A stretch of 64,000 bases of DNA. Source: Coriaria nepalensis. Its lineage: Eukaryota > Streptophyta > Magnoliopsida > Cucurbitales > Coriariaceae. Each line of letters starts with the position of its first letter. Position 1 is the stretch's first letter. The stretch is taken from the NCBI GenBank assembly GCA_027186245.1, contig CP114497.1, positions 2,797,501 through 2,861,500 of the forward strand, read 5' to 3'. Below, in pieces: positions 1-11,617 of this stretch. Under the pieces are notes generated by a model. The model was not told the DNA's origin and did not search any database. It saw only the letters and a program-made list of their open reading frames with translations. Position numbers and translations under genes: made by a program.

Positions 1-822
1 TATTAAGAAAATTAATCTGATTTTTATATATTATTTTCTTTTAACTTGATATCAAATATTCGACCTTTATAAAATTCAAAGTCATGGATATTACAACAAT
101 ATCAATCTTTCATCTAAAGTATTATTAGATATGGAATGATTATGAGACAAATAAACTATTAAAACAGATTGGGAGCGATTATGAGACAAGAAACTATTAA
201 AGAAGCCCAATTATGCTTTGCTTAGGGGGGAAATGGGGATGATTCATTTCCATCTCATAAAGTATAACCTATATGTCTGTCTTAATCAATTCTGGTTCCT
301 TTGACATATATATACCGCAAGGGTGAAGGGCCCCTCCCTCCATCGTTGCTAATTAAATTGCTAAGCACCTTTTATGTACGAAGATGTTGTTTATTGTTAA
401 GTTTTCGTCAACTCAAGGCAGTACTGTTATCTGGCCAGAAAAACGAAGACAATATTGTTATATTTTGGCCATTCCCAAAGATATATACGATACTGTAGAA
501 GATACCTAACCAATAACTATTGATACTAATCTCTACGTTCAACTTTCAGGCTATAATTATTATTGTTCACGTAACATATATTTGTTATATATCCACCATA
601 TTAAATTACAGAAAAATAGTTATAAACTAGTTTTATAACGTTATTCAATATCCTAATTACAATATGGACGAATCCCAGGACCCAGGAATCTACTTAATTA
701 GATGGGATCAGCTTGTCTCTTTCTCCATGGACCACAAATCTGCCTCCATCTGATATTGGAGATACCCACTTTATTAAACAACAAATTTGAAGCATTTTAG
801 GTTTGATTTGATTTGATGGATT
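1..822. other. AT-rich non-coding stretch, left edge
   Basis: I see no supportable gene here. The longest open frame (301-498, 65 codons) has no recognisable protein character. An imperfect direct repeat built on GATTATGAGACAA occurs near 137 and 177. This stretch lies where the rest of the patatin-like gene at 823-1053 should continue on the minus strand, yet no patatin sequence is readable in any frame, so the relic is truly truncated rather than interrupted by a short intron visible here. Confidence 0.6.
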
Positions 823-1053
823 TCAGGTTAATATATCAAAGAAATCAGCAATATGAGCGTGAGGATTTCCAGTTCTGAGACGGATCTGGTCCTCGAGGTG
901 GATGAGGGAGGCTCCGGCCACAATGGCGGTGGTTCCGCCTCCATCAATACTGAGAATGCGAGTCATCATGTTCTTCGAGGTCTGATCAGAGTAGGAGAGT
1001 CATTTCTGCTCAAGCGATGTGAAGATCTCTAGAGTCACTCGACTCGGCTCCAT
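823..1053 (-). pseudogene. Patatin-like phospholipase (pPLAIII type), N-terminal relic with in-frame stop
   Basis: Read on the minus strand from the ATG at 1053-1051, the frame encodes the typical start of plant patatin-like proteins: VTLEIFTSLEQK, then the oxyanion-loop motif RILSIDGGGTTAIVAGASL, then LIHLEDQIRLRTGNPHAH and ADFFDIL. Intact members are lipid acyl hydrolases of about 370-490 residues with a Ser-Asp dyad. Here only about 76 codons remain. Codon 18 is TGA where the family has a Trp codon, and the frame ends at TGA 825-823, before the GxSxG nucleophile region. The sequence is otherwise well conserved, so decay looks recent. It lies next to RRF, as At3g63200 (PLP9) lies next to At3g63190 in Arabidopsis (recalled, not searched). 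Alternative: a short non-functional duplicate whose intact parent is elsewhere. Confidence 0.85.
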
Positions 1054-1662
1054 TTTAGGTCGGTGCAGATTTCTCTGGTGCGGAAATGGATTGATGCAGA
1101 AGTGTAAAAGAAAAAAGAAGAAAAGGGCGATCGAAGTGGTTACTGGTTAGTGGTGGTCACTCACGAGCATTAATGGCTGACGAGCGATGAGCAAATGCTC
1201 TGTGTCTCCATCTCGCAAAATCTCTGTGGGGGGATTCATATGGGTGTGGCAGACTGAACAAACAAGCTTTTAAGTGCGTGTGTGGAGGAGGTGGGGTGAG
1301 AGTGTAAGCACCAAATGAGGCAATCCATATTTATGCCGCATCTCGCAGGCTGCGGAATCTTGATCACGTGCAACTGTGCGTGTTAGTTATTCTTCAAACG
1401 ACATGTCGAATGTGAGCTGCGATACGTAGTATTAGTCCACTAGGCTGCAGCTTCTCTTCTGGCGTGGGCCATATCCTAGTCCGAACGGGAATACCAAAAA
1501 TGCCTATGACAAAGTTCTTATCCACAAAACTGCTCTCTTCTCTCCCTTGAGTCCCCTCGTTTTCCCACCATTTTTGACGACGCTGAGACCATGCTCTGAC
1601 CATTTCCAGTTCACAAGTTATTCACTCATAGTCACTCTCTCTCTCTTTCTCTCTGGAAATTC
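1054..1662. promoter_or_regulatory. Upstream region between patatin relic and RRF
   Basis: This 609-bp spacer separates two divergently oriented genes and should hold the RRF promoter and 5' leader. A G-box core CACGTG is at 1365-1370. A CT-rich tract at about 1634-1655, just before the RRF start codon, fits a plant 5' leader. Open frames on both strands around 1394-1759 are shadows of the first RRF exon and its flank. Confidence 0.45.
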
Positions 1663-4600
1663 ATGGCGACGGCGCTTTCATCTGGAAGCACTGTACGGTC
1701 AGTTCTTCAGTTTAAGCAAAACCCTTCCAAAGCCCTCTTCTCCCTCGCAGGTAACGTAATCCACTATCCACTCCACTAGTCATTTAATTTATGAGTTGCT
1801 TAAAAGGGGATTTATAATCGGGGAAATGTTTGTAGATTCATATCATAAGGGAGGGGCGGACTACGTAAAATGCGTGTGGAGTAGGGTGAATGTCCAGTCA
1901 TGGAGGTCATCTTCCAACTACGTTTCCCTTCAAGATGGTGCTTCTATCTTTTCTGGAAAGCCCATTATTGTTTACCAGCTATTGCAAAAGAGGCAAGTTG
2001 ATCTCTGGAGTTCAATCCAATTTTAAGTTTTTCAGTCTAGATTCAAGTGCTCGTCTCATTATAACTTTATTGTGAAATGCACAGAAAAGGAGTTGTGAGG
2101 GCTGCAACTATAGAAGAAATTGAAGCTGAAAAAACATCAATAGAAAAAGACGTAGTATGTTCAACTCCAATGGTTATTATTATATCATCTTTAGATTCTA
2201 AAGTGTTAGTGACAAAAGGTTTATTTACTTGTCAGAAAGCGAGAATGGAGAAGACTATCGAGACAGTTCGGTCTAATTTCAACTCAATAAGGACTGGAAG
2301 GGCAAATCCTGCCATGCTAGATAAAATCGAGGTCTGAAACCCATGTGCAATCATTTTCTTGGTACTTCTATTATTTGGACTGCTGCTGCTTGAAAACTCT
2401 GCTACATTTATTTAATTTCTCCCATTAAGGTTGTTTGCTCTACTTACAGTACTGGTATATCTGGATGATAACCCTGAGACCCTAAGGAAAATCGTATGAT
2501 TGATGGTATTTTACTAGTTAATATCTGATCTCTATGGTCTTTATAAAATGGCCAATAATGAGGTACATTTGTAGGTGGAGTATTATGGAAGTCCAGTAAG
2601 CTTGAAGAGCATTGCTCAAATCAGTACACCTGATGGCAGTTCTATCTTGGTTCAGCCATACGATAAATCCAGGTATCAAATCTTCTAGTTGACATGATAA
2701 ACAGTGGGATTTGTGATATGGATGGCCCACGCTCTATTTAATGCTTTGCATTGTCTAAACATATAAGATTGGCATTAAAGTTGACTCTCTTCAGATTTAC
2801 TTGTTTCAATTATAGAGAAGGCCTTACTTCTTCTGTAAAATATTGGAATCATTTATTACCTTTTGGTGAGTGATTTTCTTCAGCTTAAAGGTGATAGAGA
2901 AGGCTATAGTCAATTCTGATCTGGGTTTAACTCCAAACAATGATGGAGATGTGATAAGGTTGACCTTGCCTCAGCTTACATCAGAACGAAGAAAGGTAGT
3001 TAACCATATCACTTGATCTATTGGTTTGTAAAGCACTGTTTCTTCATTTTTCTTTACTTTCCTCACTGATCTAGCCATACTAGCAGGTTTATAAAGCAGT
3101 TGTATCAAGGATTTCATTTTCCAACATCACTTGGCTATTTTAATTTTTGACTCATTTTCTCTATTTTAATGTTCCAACACATTTTCGAACGTTTTAGGAA
3201 TTGCATATTTGCATTCCTTTTAGAAATCTTGCTATTACTCTCTGGTCTTGTACTTTTGTGGTAACAGTGTAAGTGAAGTTTCATTTTTACGTGGTCTCCT
3301 GTAATTTCAGGAATTGTCGAAAGTTGTGGCAAAACAGGCTGAAGAAGGGAAGGTACGATTTTATCTTATCTAGACAAGCAGAAACAAATCATGTCATCCA
3401 TATCCTGTAGATTTGATGTGTTTCATGTTAATGATTTCTTCTACCTTAGCATATGGATATGAATTGCAAAGTTCAGTCGTCACTAACTTTATGTGGCATG
3501 TAGCAATGACATCTCTGTATTTCTCCAATGCTAGAATTTCTTCTTTGAATCCTTCTATGTAGTTATTTCATAATACGTATGCTGACATTGCTATAGACCG
3601 ATGGATGACCTATTGTAAATTCTTTTTTAAAGGTGGCAATTAGGAATATAAGACGAGATGCTCTAAAGGCCTACGATAAACTTGAGAAGGTATTAATCAT
3701 TAAAACATACCCATCCTTGTTTTCACTCACACGATGAAGTTGCTGCCAATTGTATTAGAAATATTTACTCTTTTCTCTTGTTTTAGGAGAAAAAGCTCTC
3801 AGAGGATAATGTGAAGGACTTATCAAGTGACCTGCAGGTCAGTTGTTTTTATGGACCTCTTGCAATTATGTCTTTTCACCAGTTCGCAATAAGTCTGAGC
3901 AGTTCACCCCAAAACAAATCGTGACGCGCAAAATAATACCTAGAGACCATTCCTAGTATTGTGCAAAATAATACTTTGAAGTTGTTTGAGCATTACTTTG
4001 CTCTTTATAACTCGATTCTTGCAGTGTTGGAATAGCACCTATCAATCTCATCGGTAAACAAACTATCTAATCATAATCATAATATTTTCTCCTCCTATAT
4101 TACATACTAATATAGGTTACATGTGAGGACTTCTTAGTATTTTACTATAATCTTTCAAGTACAAATTTCTATAATCGGAATGCTTCGTTAAAGTTGCCTT
4201 TGAAAGTTTAACTTCTTGGGTCCATGATGACTTCTAATGTTTTCACTGTCTGGCCTTGGATTGATAATTGGTAGGTCAAATTTTACCTTACCGTGGGAAA
4301 CCAATCAATTAACATTGTTTTCTTTGTGCAGAAATTGACTGATGACTACATGATGTTTTCTTTGTGCAGAAATTGACTGATGACTACATGATGTTTTCTT
4401 TGTGCAGAAATTGACTGATGACTACATGAAAAAGATTGAGACAGTGTTCAAACAGAAAGAAAAGGTACTATTCCTAATATTGCCTGAACCTGTGATATCA
4501 AAAGCAATTTTGTATCATGTCAAATGGGGTAATTCTGAATCTGGATTTGGTAAATTAGCAAAGAATATGGCATATGAAATTATATTGAGAACTTAGACTC

Positions 4601-4871
4601 TGTTCAGCTGTTGTCTACGATCCATCCTGTTTAGTTAAACTACAGTTTACTTCAACCTCTCATCCCAATGTAAATTTAGTTTTTCTGAAAAGAAGTAAAA
4701 ACTATAATTACTTCAGCTTACCTAAATTCCAGTTTCAAATCTCTTAAATGAATGCACCCTTACAATAAGATGCAACTGGTTGGGGTTTGTTCCGACCATT
4801 CACTTTTACATTACGATAAAATTGCACTGATTTCTTCATCTATCATTTTTTAGGAACTGTTGAAGGTATAA
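1663..4871 (+). CDS. RRF: Ribosome recycling factor, plastid-targeted (11 exons)
   Basis: Encodes a 280-residue ribosome recycling factor, which with EF-G splits post-termination 70S ribosomes in the plastid. Exons: 1663-1750, 1836-1992, 2085-2151, 2236-2331, 2575-2672, 2884-2995, 3311-3352, 3633-3689, 3787-3837, 4408-4464, 4854-4871 (843 nt with stop). Residues 1 to about 80 are basic and Ser-rich like a transit peptide. The RRF fold follows: [40 protein letters not shown], then [20 protein letters not shown] and the C-terminal helix through [20 protein letters not shown]. Intron 2 has a GC donor (AG|GCAAGT). The acceptor of exon 10 lies in a 38-bp triplication, and only the third copy keeps frame. 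Length is close to the roughly 275 residues of the Arabidopsis plastid protein. A mitochondrial role is less likely given the adjacent syntenic FAP1. Confidence 0.95.
4316..4429 (+). repeat. Exact 38-bp tandem triplication spanning a splice acceptor and exon start
   Basis: Three identical 38-bp copies lie at 4316-4353, 4354-4391 and 4392-4429. Each contains the end of a pyrimidine-rich intron tract, the acceptor AG (4331, 4369, 4407) and the first 22 bases of RRF exon 10. Because 38 is not a multiple of three, the first two acceptors cause a frameshift and meet TGA within 15 codons, and only the third continues into the conserved RRF C-terminus. Confidence 0.97.
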
Positions 4872-5617
4872 TCTGAGGATGCCAATTCAGTGGCTTCTTT
4901 TTAGCTCTTTTGTCTGATTAAAAAGTTGTCTAGCATATTCTATATAGCTGTCTTATACATGTACCAATTTTGAATCTGCAAGATATAACAAGGGAAATTC
5001 TGGTTTGATTGAAACATTGGATATTCACCCCTAGACTGATATTTGTGTTTCCTTCCTAATGTTTGCAGTTCATTAGTTGAACTTCTTTACGTTTTAGGGC
5101 ATGCTCTGATAGATATTGAGATAAGGGTTCAAGGGGATTTTTTTTAATTTAAAATACTATGGGCAACAAATTAAGGCCCTCAACCTTGTCAGAGTACTGA
5201 ACACTCATTTCTGGATCTCTTTAATGTACAACTTCCGCTACATTATCTCATTCTGCACAGGTGCGAACTATAGTAAAAACTAGAGTAGATTTTTCATAAT
5301 TTAATACCCCAATAAACTTACATGATTATAGAAAGTGTTCAGGATTTAACTAATCTAATTAGTTGAACTTGGCACGTATATATTTCTTGATTGTTCTGTA
5401 CAATTTTTATAACAATGGATTGAAGTGTTCAAGCAACATTATGCTCCTTGCGAATTGGAACTGTCTTATCGAATGAGCTATTGTAGGAAAGAATGAACGA
5501 GGAAAAAACCGAATTTACGCTAGTACTACTAGTTCATTACAATAAAATTTTAATAGACTTGATTTGTCTTTGCTATTTCTATATAAAGTTTTGATTTTTC
5601 TTATGAGGGCTGTTCGT
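4872..5617. other. Tail-to-tail spacer between RRF and FAP1
   Basis: The two genes converge here, so the stretch should hold both 3' untranslated regions. I see no coding potential, RNA gene or transposon signature. Confidence 0.6.
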
Positions 5618-7002
5618 CTACTTCTCAAGCAGAGAAGCTACACTGAGCTCAATGTCTTGTTTAGCTTGTTTGTCGAATGGATCCTCGCCAATATACAGAT
5701 CTAGCACAGACCGACACAGGAGTTCACTTTGTATACTTCCGATCTCCTTCCCGTCAACTAGTAGTGAATTATGACATCCAATCATAAAAACAAAATTAGA
5801 TCATGTCTGAAATATGTAAATCTTATGAACATAATTCTTGCACTACAAGTCATAAGATTCATCCTGCCTGAAAATATCTACACTATATCAAAAGCCTATC
5901 TACACTAAATAGTTCAAGTCACATACATATATATATATATATGTGTGTGTGTGTTTATGTGTAAGAAATCTTACTAGTTGTTCGAAGAACACAGCCCCGT
6001 CCCCTTGAGAGCTCAATAACAGATCCCCTCGGTATTTTATATTCATCTTTGAACTGTGAAGTAAACCTGCAATGACATCAGGCTCTACCAGTATGTCACT
6101 TCAATTAATGTTTTCTAAAACTACCACTAAATCTCTTAGACAAGGTCCGAATTAAGGACTCATTGAGAATTCAAAACTCACCTTTGAAGCAATTCTTTAT
6201 CATTTGAGCCCCCAAATTTCTGAAGCCTACTTCCAACCGACTCTTCGAAAGCGCTCCGAACTGAACGGATGCTCAATTTTCCATAAACTATTTGAAGTCT
6301 TACTGTCATGTTGATATCTCCTTCAATCAGATCATTACTCAACCCTTTGTTTTTACCAAGTTCGGAAACTGTTAGTTTCCGGTATCTCTCGGCTAGTGAC
6401 TGTTTTACGTCATTGTTATCTGCATAAACACCTGCATCCAAGACAACGTACAACATATTACAGAACTGCCGTTGGTTCTAAACCCTAAACTGACAAGGTA
6501 ATTGAGAATTGCTAGTAAGCGAATTTGGCCATGAGATGCAAAATTAAATACGAGAAATTTTCCAATTTGGAACAAGTGAAAGGAAATTAGGGCTACCGAA
6601 TACATAGACATCAATGTTCTTCAATCCAAACAAAGTCTTTCTTCTCAATCCAATCCCGAGTAATTTCTGCGAATCATGTAGAACAGAGGGGAATAAAAAT
6701 CCGGTCTTTGAGTCAACGACGTCGGAAGAGGCGGAATTATCGGCTAGAGAGAGGGAAGCCCAAGCAGGCAAGTGACTGTTAGGGAAGAGGAGATTCAGAG
6801 CGGTTTGGAGAAACGAGTGTTGGGAGTTAGCGGGGTCTTTAGCAGCGGCAGCAGAGAGGCCGGCGAATGTAGCAGCTCCGGCGGCTACGGTGGCAAATGC
6901 GGCCGCGGCGGCGAAGCAGGGGCGAGATGCGGAGTGGGAGGGAAGCCTTGGTTTTGATGAATGGGGCTGAGAGAACAAGAATGGGAAGCGGAGTGAGACC
7001 AT
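5618..7002 (-). CDS. FAP1: Fatty-acid-binding protein FAP1, chalcone-isomerase fold, plastid (4 exons)
   Basis: Encodes about 295 residues. Exons on the minus strand: 7002-6597, 6431-6182, 6066-5975, 5757-5618 (888 nt with stop, all GT-AG). FAP proteins share the chalcone isomerase fold but bind fatty acids in the plastid stroma instead of cyclising chalcones. The N-terminus (about 30 residues) is rich in Ser, Pro and Arg with almost no acidic residues, as in transit peptides, followed by an Ala-rich segment at about 30-55. The fold follows: KTLFGLKNIDVYVFGVYAD, LIEGDINMTVRLQIVYGKLS, IPRGSVIELSRGRGCVLRTT and DGKEIGSIQSELLCRSVLDL. The protein ends in LSVASLLEK. Arabidopsis FAP1 (At3g63170) is of similar length and neighbours RRF there too. 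True chalcone isomerase is less likely because it lacks the transit peptide and this C-terminus. Confidence 0.93.
5926..5954. repeat. Compound (AT)n(GT)n microsatellite in FAP1 intron 3
   Basis: About eight AT dinucleotides run directly into six GT dinucleotides, between FAP1 exons 3 and 4. Confidence 0.95.
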
Positions 7003-8503
7003 GGCAGCTGACCTGTACAGATCTTGTGGTGGTTAAAAAGTGAAATCCTTTCTCTTAACGCATTTCCAATTCACGGTACGGGCCGGGCTACAAACTGCAT
7101 TTCCATAGTTGGGCTTTTTCATAGCCCAATAAATAAGACAGGCCTCATCCAATAATAATAGTCTAATAAATATCTTAGTTGTTCAGGTTGGACTCATTTG
7201 CCCCCGTTGGGAGGCCTTTTGAGGCGCTTAAAAAGTACGTAATCTGTTATAAATTGGAATTAATTTTTCGCCCAGAGATTTCCAACCAACTTTAGGACGG
7301 ATTCTCCCGTGGCCTACGGAATCTCCGGTGGTAACTCTCTCACTAGCGTTGGCCGTTGAGTTTCATTTCTCCTTAATTTTCAACCAGAGAGCCAAGTTTC
7401 TAATTATAAAATCATATATTTAGTATAAGATTAGATTTAAATTAATATAACATACAATTTATTGAATTAAATTTAAATTTCATTTTAAAAACACTTCAGC
7501 AAACTCCGAGCGCTTTGTATTTACGGTTTATGGAGACAAGATCCCGTGCATTGAATCCCTTGGAATCTGCTTATAAGCAAAAAGGATAGCCAAAAGAAAG
7601 ATAAGAAACAAAGTGCTTTTTTTTGTTCAATTTTTTTTATGGCATTGAAATCAAAAATAAAAATAATTTTTTATTTTATTATTTGATTTGAAATAATAAT
7701 AAAATGAGAATAATTTTTTATTCACATTTAAATAAAAATATTATTCTTTTATTTTTACTTAAATAAATATTTTTAGTATAAATTAAAATAAATATTTATT
7801 TATACAAGATTTATTTTTTTTCATATTTTTTTTAATTATATCACAGTACTTATGTAATTTTTGAAAATTTTCTTTTAAACGGACACGAAAAAATCATCAT
7901 TCTCATTCCTATTTAATTTCTGTGTAACTAAATAGACACCAAAAAATCACAATTCCCATATCCATTTCATTCGCCTTGTCATTCTCTTTCTATCGTTGTA
8001 GAGTTAGTTAGTTACGAATATCTAGCAAACTTTTCAAGAGATAAATAAAAATATTATCAACTCTGCATAGACTACATAATTTAACCTTCCGAGAGTCCCA
8101 TCTCCAATATCAGTTGTATGCGATCGATGTGATAGGAGATGGGCATATGTTACATGCCCCTGAATCACCCGGTGCAATACTCAAGTTGAGCCCTATGTAA
8201 GAGATACACAAGTTGCTGATCCGACCATAACAAAGAGATGACGAAAAAACTCTCCTAGGTCGGATTTTCTTTCCCCTCAATGGATACACAATAAATTCAA
8301 GAACAGGCGAGAAGAATTCATCCTAGTGACATAGAACAGAGACTATAGCATAGATTGATACAATTGAGATATAAAGCAAATAAATATATATTCAAAACTG
8401 TCCTGTAATGAGGATCAATAGATGTGTGTGTTTGGGAAAGACAATCAAAATAAATTAGGCCTACAATTCACACCTTGAGGGGCCCCGCATTTGATTTTCA
8501 GAT
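7003..8503. other. FAP1 upstream region and AT-rich spacer
   Basis: The first 200 bases upstream of 7002 should hold the FAP1 promoter and leader. The stretch 7400-7900 is very AT-rich and featureless. A perfect 9-bp inverted repeat, CCCATCTCC at 8097-8105 and GGAGATGGG at 8135-8143, brackets a 29-base loop. The 3' UTR of NAA20 lies at the right end. No gene is supportable. Confidence 0.5.
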
Positions 8504-10634
8504 CTAATCGTACTCTAGTTCATCAGGAGTAATTGGTCTTTTGAGGGGGATGATGGACTTCTGGTCAACATCCCGTGATAATGCCTTTCTCATATCTGGA
8601 TATGAAACAACAAATAGTGTGTTAAGTAAGAGCAGAGCCAAAGAGATGCATTGAGATACATAAGAAAGGCTTTTGTTAGAATGGGGACTTCACCTAACCC
8701 ATCTTCCTCCCCTGAATAATAACGCAGCACGCGTCTGTAGATTACATAGCCAAGCTGATTTCGGAAGAAGAAAAAGGAAGACTCCATCAGCATCATGTTT
8801 TGCAATTTGAAGAGAGAGAGAGAGATAGGATTGTATTATCATATATATTGTATGGGTCCTAGTATATTTAGAGTATAATACAAAGGAAGCTAAAAGCAGT
8901 AAATATTCATTGTTTTTAACATAAAAGCCAAAGCTCCCCCACAATCGGATTTGAAAATACAAGAAAGGACTTGAAATATTTGAAGTAGTATGTTCCTATC
9001 ACAATAGCAAGTGCCCAATAGTGTAAGAAAAAAAACAGAGCATATAATTATTTGAGAAGGTGGAGAAAGTTCACCTTTTCATACATCTTGATGGCTGGAG
9101 TGTTTGACGCCCTCACAAAAAGATCCACAAAGTAAGCCTTATCACTGCCCCAAAGAACAAAAGAAAGTTATATGCTTTTTCTCTTACTAAAATGTCTAGA
9201 CGGTGCTGTCAATAGGAGACAGATACAAAATACTTGAGCTTAATGAGTTAATAAAAAAACCCATTGTCTACTTACAAAAAGGTGTAAGCACAGATTTAAT
9301 CAATTACTCGTTTCACAAAGCCAGGAACTTCAGCAAGTTAAACTTCACACAAGTTTAGAGACAGTGTCATGAATTCTCTAAGCATGTGCATCACAAAAGT
9401 AACAGCTTCGCAAAAAGAGCCTGAAACGAAGCATATTTTATCCCTCTAATACATAATAGCCGTTCCTAAATAGAAACCCCCGCCCCTTTTGGATGTTCAA
9501 TATGTCCGTCACTACGCTTGAAACCAGCTAATAATGTCATAAAAGCACTTAAGCAGCATATATAAAATTCTAATGATGATTCATCCCTTGAAAAGAAAAT
9601 GAAAATATATGTTTGTTGCTTGTATGCTATAATCATTCTCACGTAACATTCAAAACTTCATCCAAGCAACATTATCACATTTTCCAGACTAGTAAACCAG
9701 TTATGAGAAAAAAAAAAAAAAAGCATAATACTGCACTAACGATTCTTACATCTTGTCACTGATATCTTCTAGCAAGTTCATCAGCTTCTTGGCTAATTGC
9801 TGCCTGCGATATTCCGGAGCAACAGTTACTGCAGTTACATGGCCATGCCAAGACTCACCTTGACCCTCCACTTTTCCCATAACTGGAAAACCATATCAAA
9901 CCACACAACCCTTTTACCAAAACAGTAATCAGAAAAAGTCAACAATAAGATTGTGCAAGCAACTAATTCCAAGTCTACATAATATATGAAAACAGCATCA
10001 AATACCAAACAGAAGAAATAATGTCCAAGCCCGAATCAACCTTATAAACAATTTATGTTTTCTTTGATACTACCTCTATCAAAGAATCAATCAGAAAATC
10101 TACTCCTTCATCCCGAGTTCCCGATAGTCTCAATCAGTAATGCTTCTAATTGTAAGCATGTAATCAGAATTGCAAGCAAATTTTATTTTTTATTTTTTAA
10201 AGCTATATGTTAACTACTGCAAGCTAAATAGAAGTGAAACGTAAAGAAAATTGGGATTAGAGAGCTGGAAGATAGATAAAGAAGCTAAGAAGGAATGAAT
10301 GAAAACGGGAAGAGAGAAAGGTCGCACTCACTGTATCCCATGATTCGATTTCCAGGGCCTTCAGCTACATGGAAATAATCAGGCCATCTTGCCAAATAGG
10401 TCATGTAGAAGGACATATTGAACTGCAACAACAACAAAAACCGCAGATTTCAGAAAAGAAAAACAAAATCCATCTGAGTACAATTATGAAACCTCTTTCT
10501 TCTCAAATTCGTTTCAGATTCAGAACTAGGAATTGTAATAAATCAGTAAGGCTTACAGTTTCAGTAAGGTGATCGAGATTCACTGAAGTGAAACGAAGCA
10601 GATCGTTGCAGCAAAATTTGCGTATCGACGTCAT
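8504..10634 (-). CDS. NAA20: N-alpha-acetyltransferase 20, NatB catalytic subunit (6 exons)
   Basis: Encodes 174 residues, the exact length of the plant NatB catalytic subunit, which acetylates nascent proteins starting Met-Asp/Glu/Asn/Gln at the ribosome together with NAA25. Exons on the minus strand: 10634-10557, 10422-10332, 9882-9750, 9144-9075, 8754-8694, 8595-8504 (525 nt with stop). The GNAT fold is complete: MTSIRKFCCNDLLRFTSVNL, MTYLARWPDYFHVAEGPGNR, GQGESWHGHVTAVTVAPEYR, the acetyl-CoA loop RRQQLAKKL, then NTPAIKMYEKLGYVIYRRVL and the C-terminus IIPLKRPITPDELEYD. The leader contains a GA-repeat (CT on the plus strand). It is head-to-head with PRP18, as for At1g03150/At1g03140 (recalled). 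Identity is very secure because nearly every residue follows the family. Confidence 0.97.
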
Positions 10635-11617
10635 ATCTCTGACTCTCTCTCTCTCTCTCTCTCTTTCTCTCGTCCCCTCTTGGCTTAGCTTAGCTTAGAT
10701 ATAAAATAACTCCACAATGTCCTCATATGTTAATGAAAAATACTTGTATGGCCCTATTCTAAGAAAATTCTTATATCAGCTCCAATCAAAATTCTTATAT
10801 TTATGGATGATATTTTTGCCATTTTCTCTACTCAAAATTCCTAGGTCCCTACAAGAATTATTCTAAATTCATAAATTATAATTATAATTTTCTTATTAAC
10901 TTATTATTAATTAATATATTGTTAATATTATTGAAATCGGAAAAAATTAGGATAAATTTTTACAAAATTATAAAAATTATAATGAAATCTTAAAATTATC
11001 CAAACTACTTGTTATGAAACTCAAAAACCAAACTTAAATTCTATCGAACTCCCAAAACTTCCAACATTATAATAAAGATCTAAACATCAAACTCAAATTA
11101 GAATGAATCCATAATTTTTTTTTGTTTGATCAATTACTATTAAATTCACCTCATCTAATCCATAATTAGATGAAAAAAACAAGAAGAACAAATTATTGAC
11201 AAATTTGATCCCTGAAAAGAAAAAGATTACGAATGGATCCGACTTTGATTTAAAAAAAAGATGAGCCGGATAGAAAATGAATTAAATTATTAAGATGGAT
11301 GGATAAATAGAGGGAGTAAAGGATTTATTAATTTTTTAACGGAATTTAAAATCATGAATCTAAATCTAATTTATAAAACCTAAAGGATATAAATATAATT
11401 TTATAAATTTTAAGGCCTAAAACTTGTAAAATAAAAATTGAGGATTATTACTCTTTATTATAATTTAACATACGACATGTCGATTGTTTGGTTAGCTTTA
11501 GGAAAGGGACGGTACGGTGTATTAAAATTACCCCTTCTACATCATCTTCTTCTTTCTGCTATCGGAATTCGAGATAGAAAGTTACAGAAACCCCCGTCCT
11601 GAGAAAGAAACCCTAGA
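10635..11617. promoter_or_regulatory. Shared divergent promoter region of NAA20 and PRP18
   Basis: This 983-bp interval separates the start codons of two divergent housekeeping genes. The middle (about 10850-11460) is AT-rich with no coding potential. A telo-box, AAACCCTA, lies at 11608-11615, two bases before the PRP18 ATG. That motif is frequent close to starts of plant translation and RNA-processing genes. Confidence 0.5.
10643..10672. repeat. CT/GA microsatellite in NAA20 leader
   Basis: An uninterrupted (CT)11 run, followed by a short impure CT tract, lies 8 bases upstream of the NAA20 start codon, so the NAA20 mRNA leader would carry a GA repeat. Such tracts are common in plant 5' leaders and core promoters and can bind GAGA-type factors. 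Confidence 0.9.
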
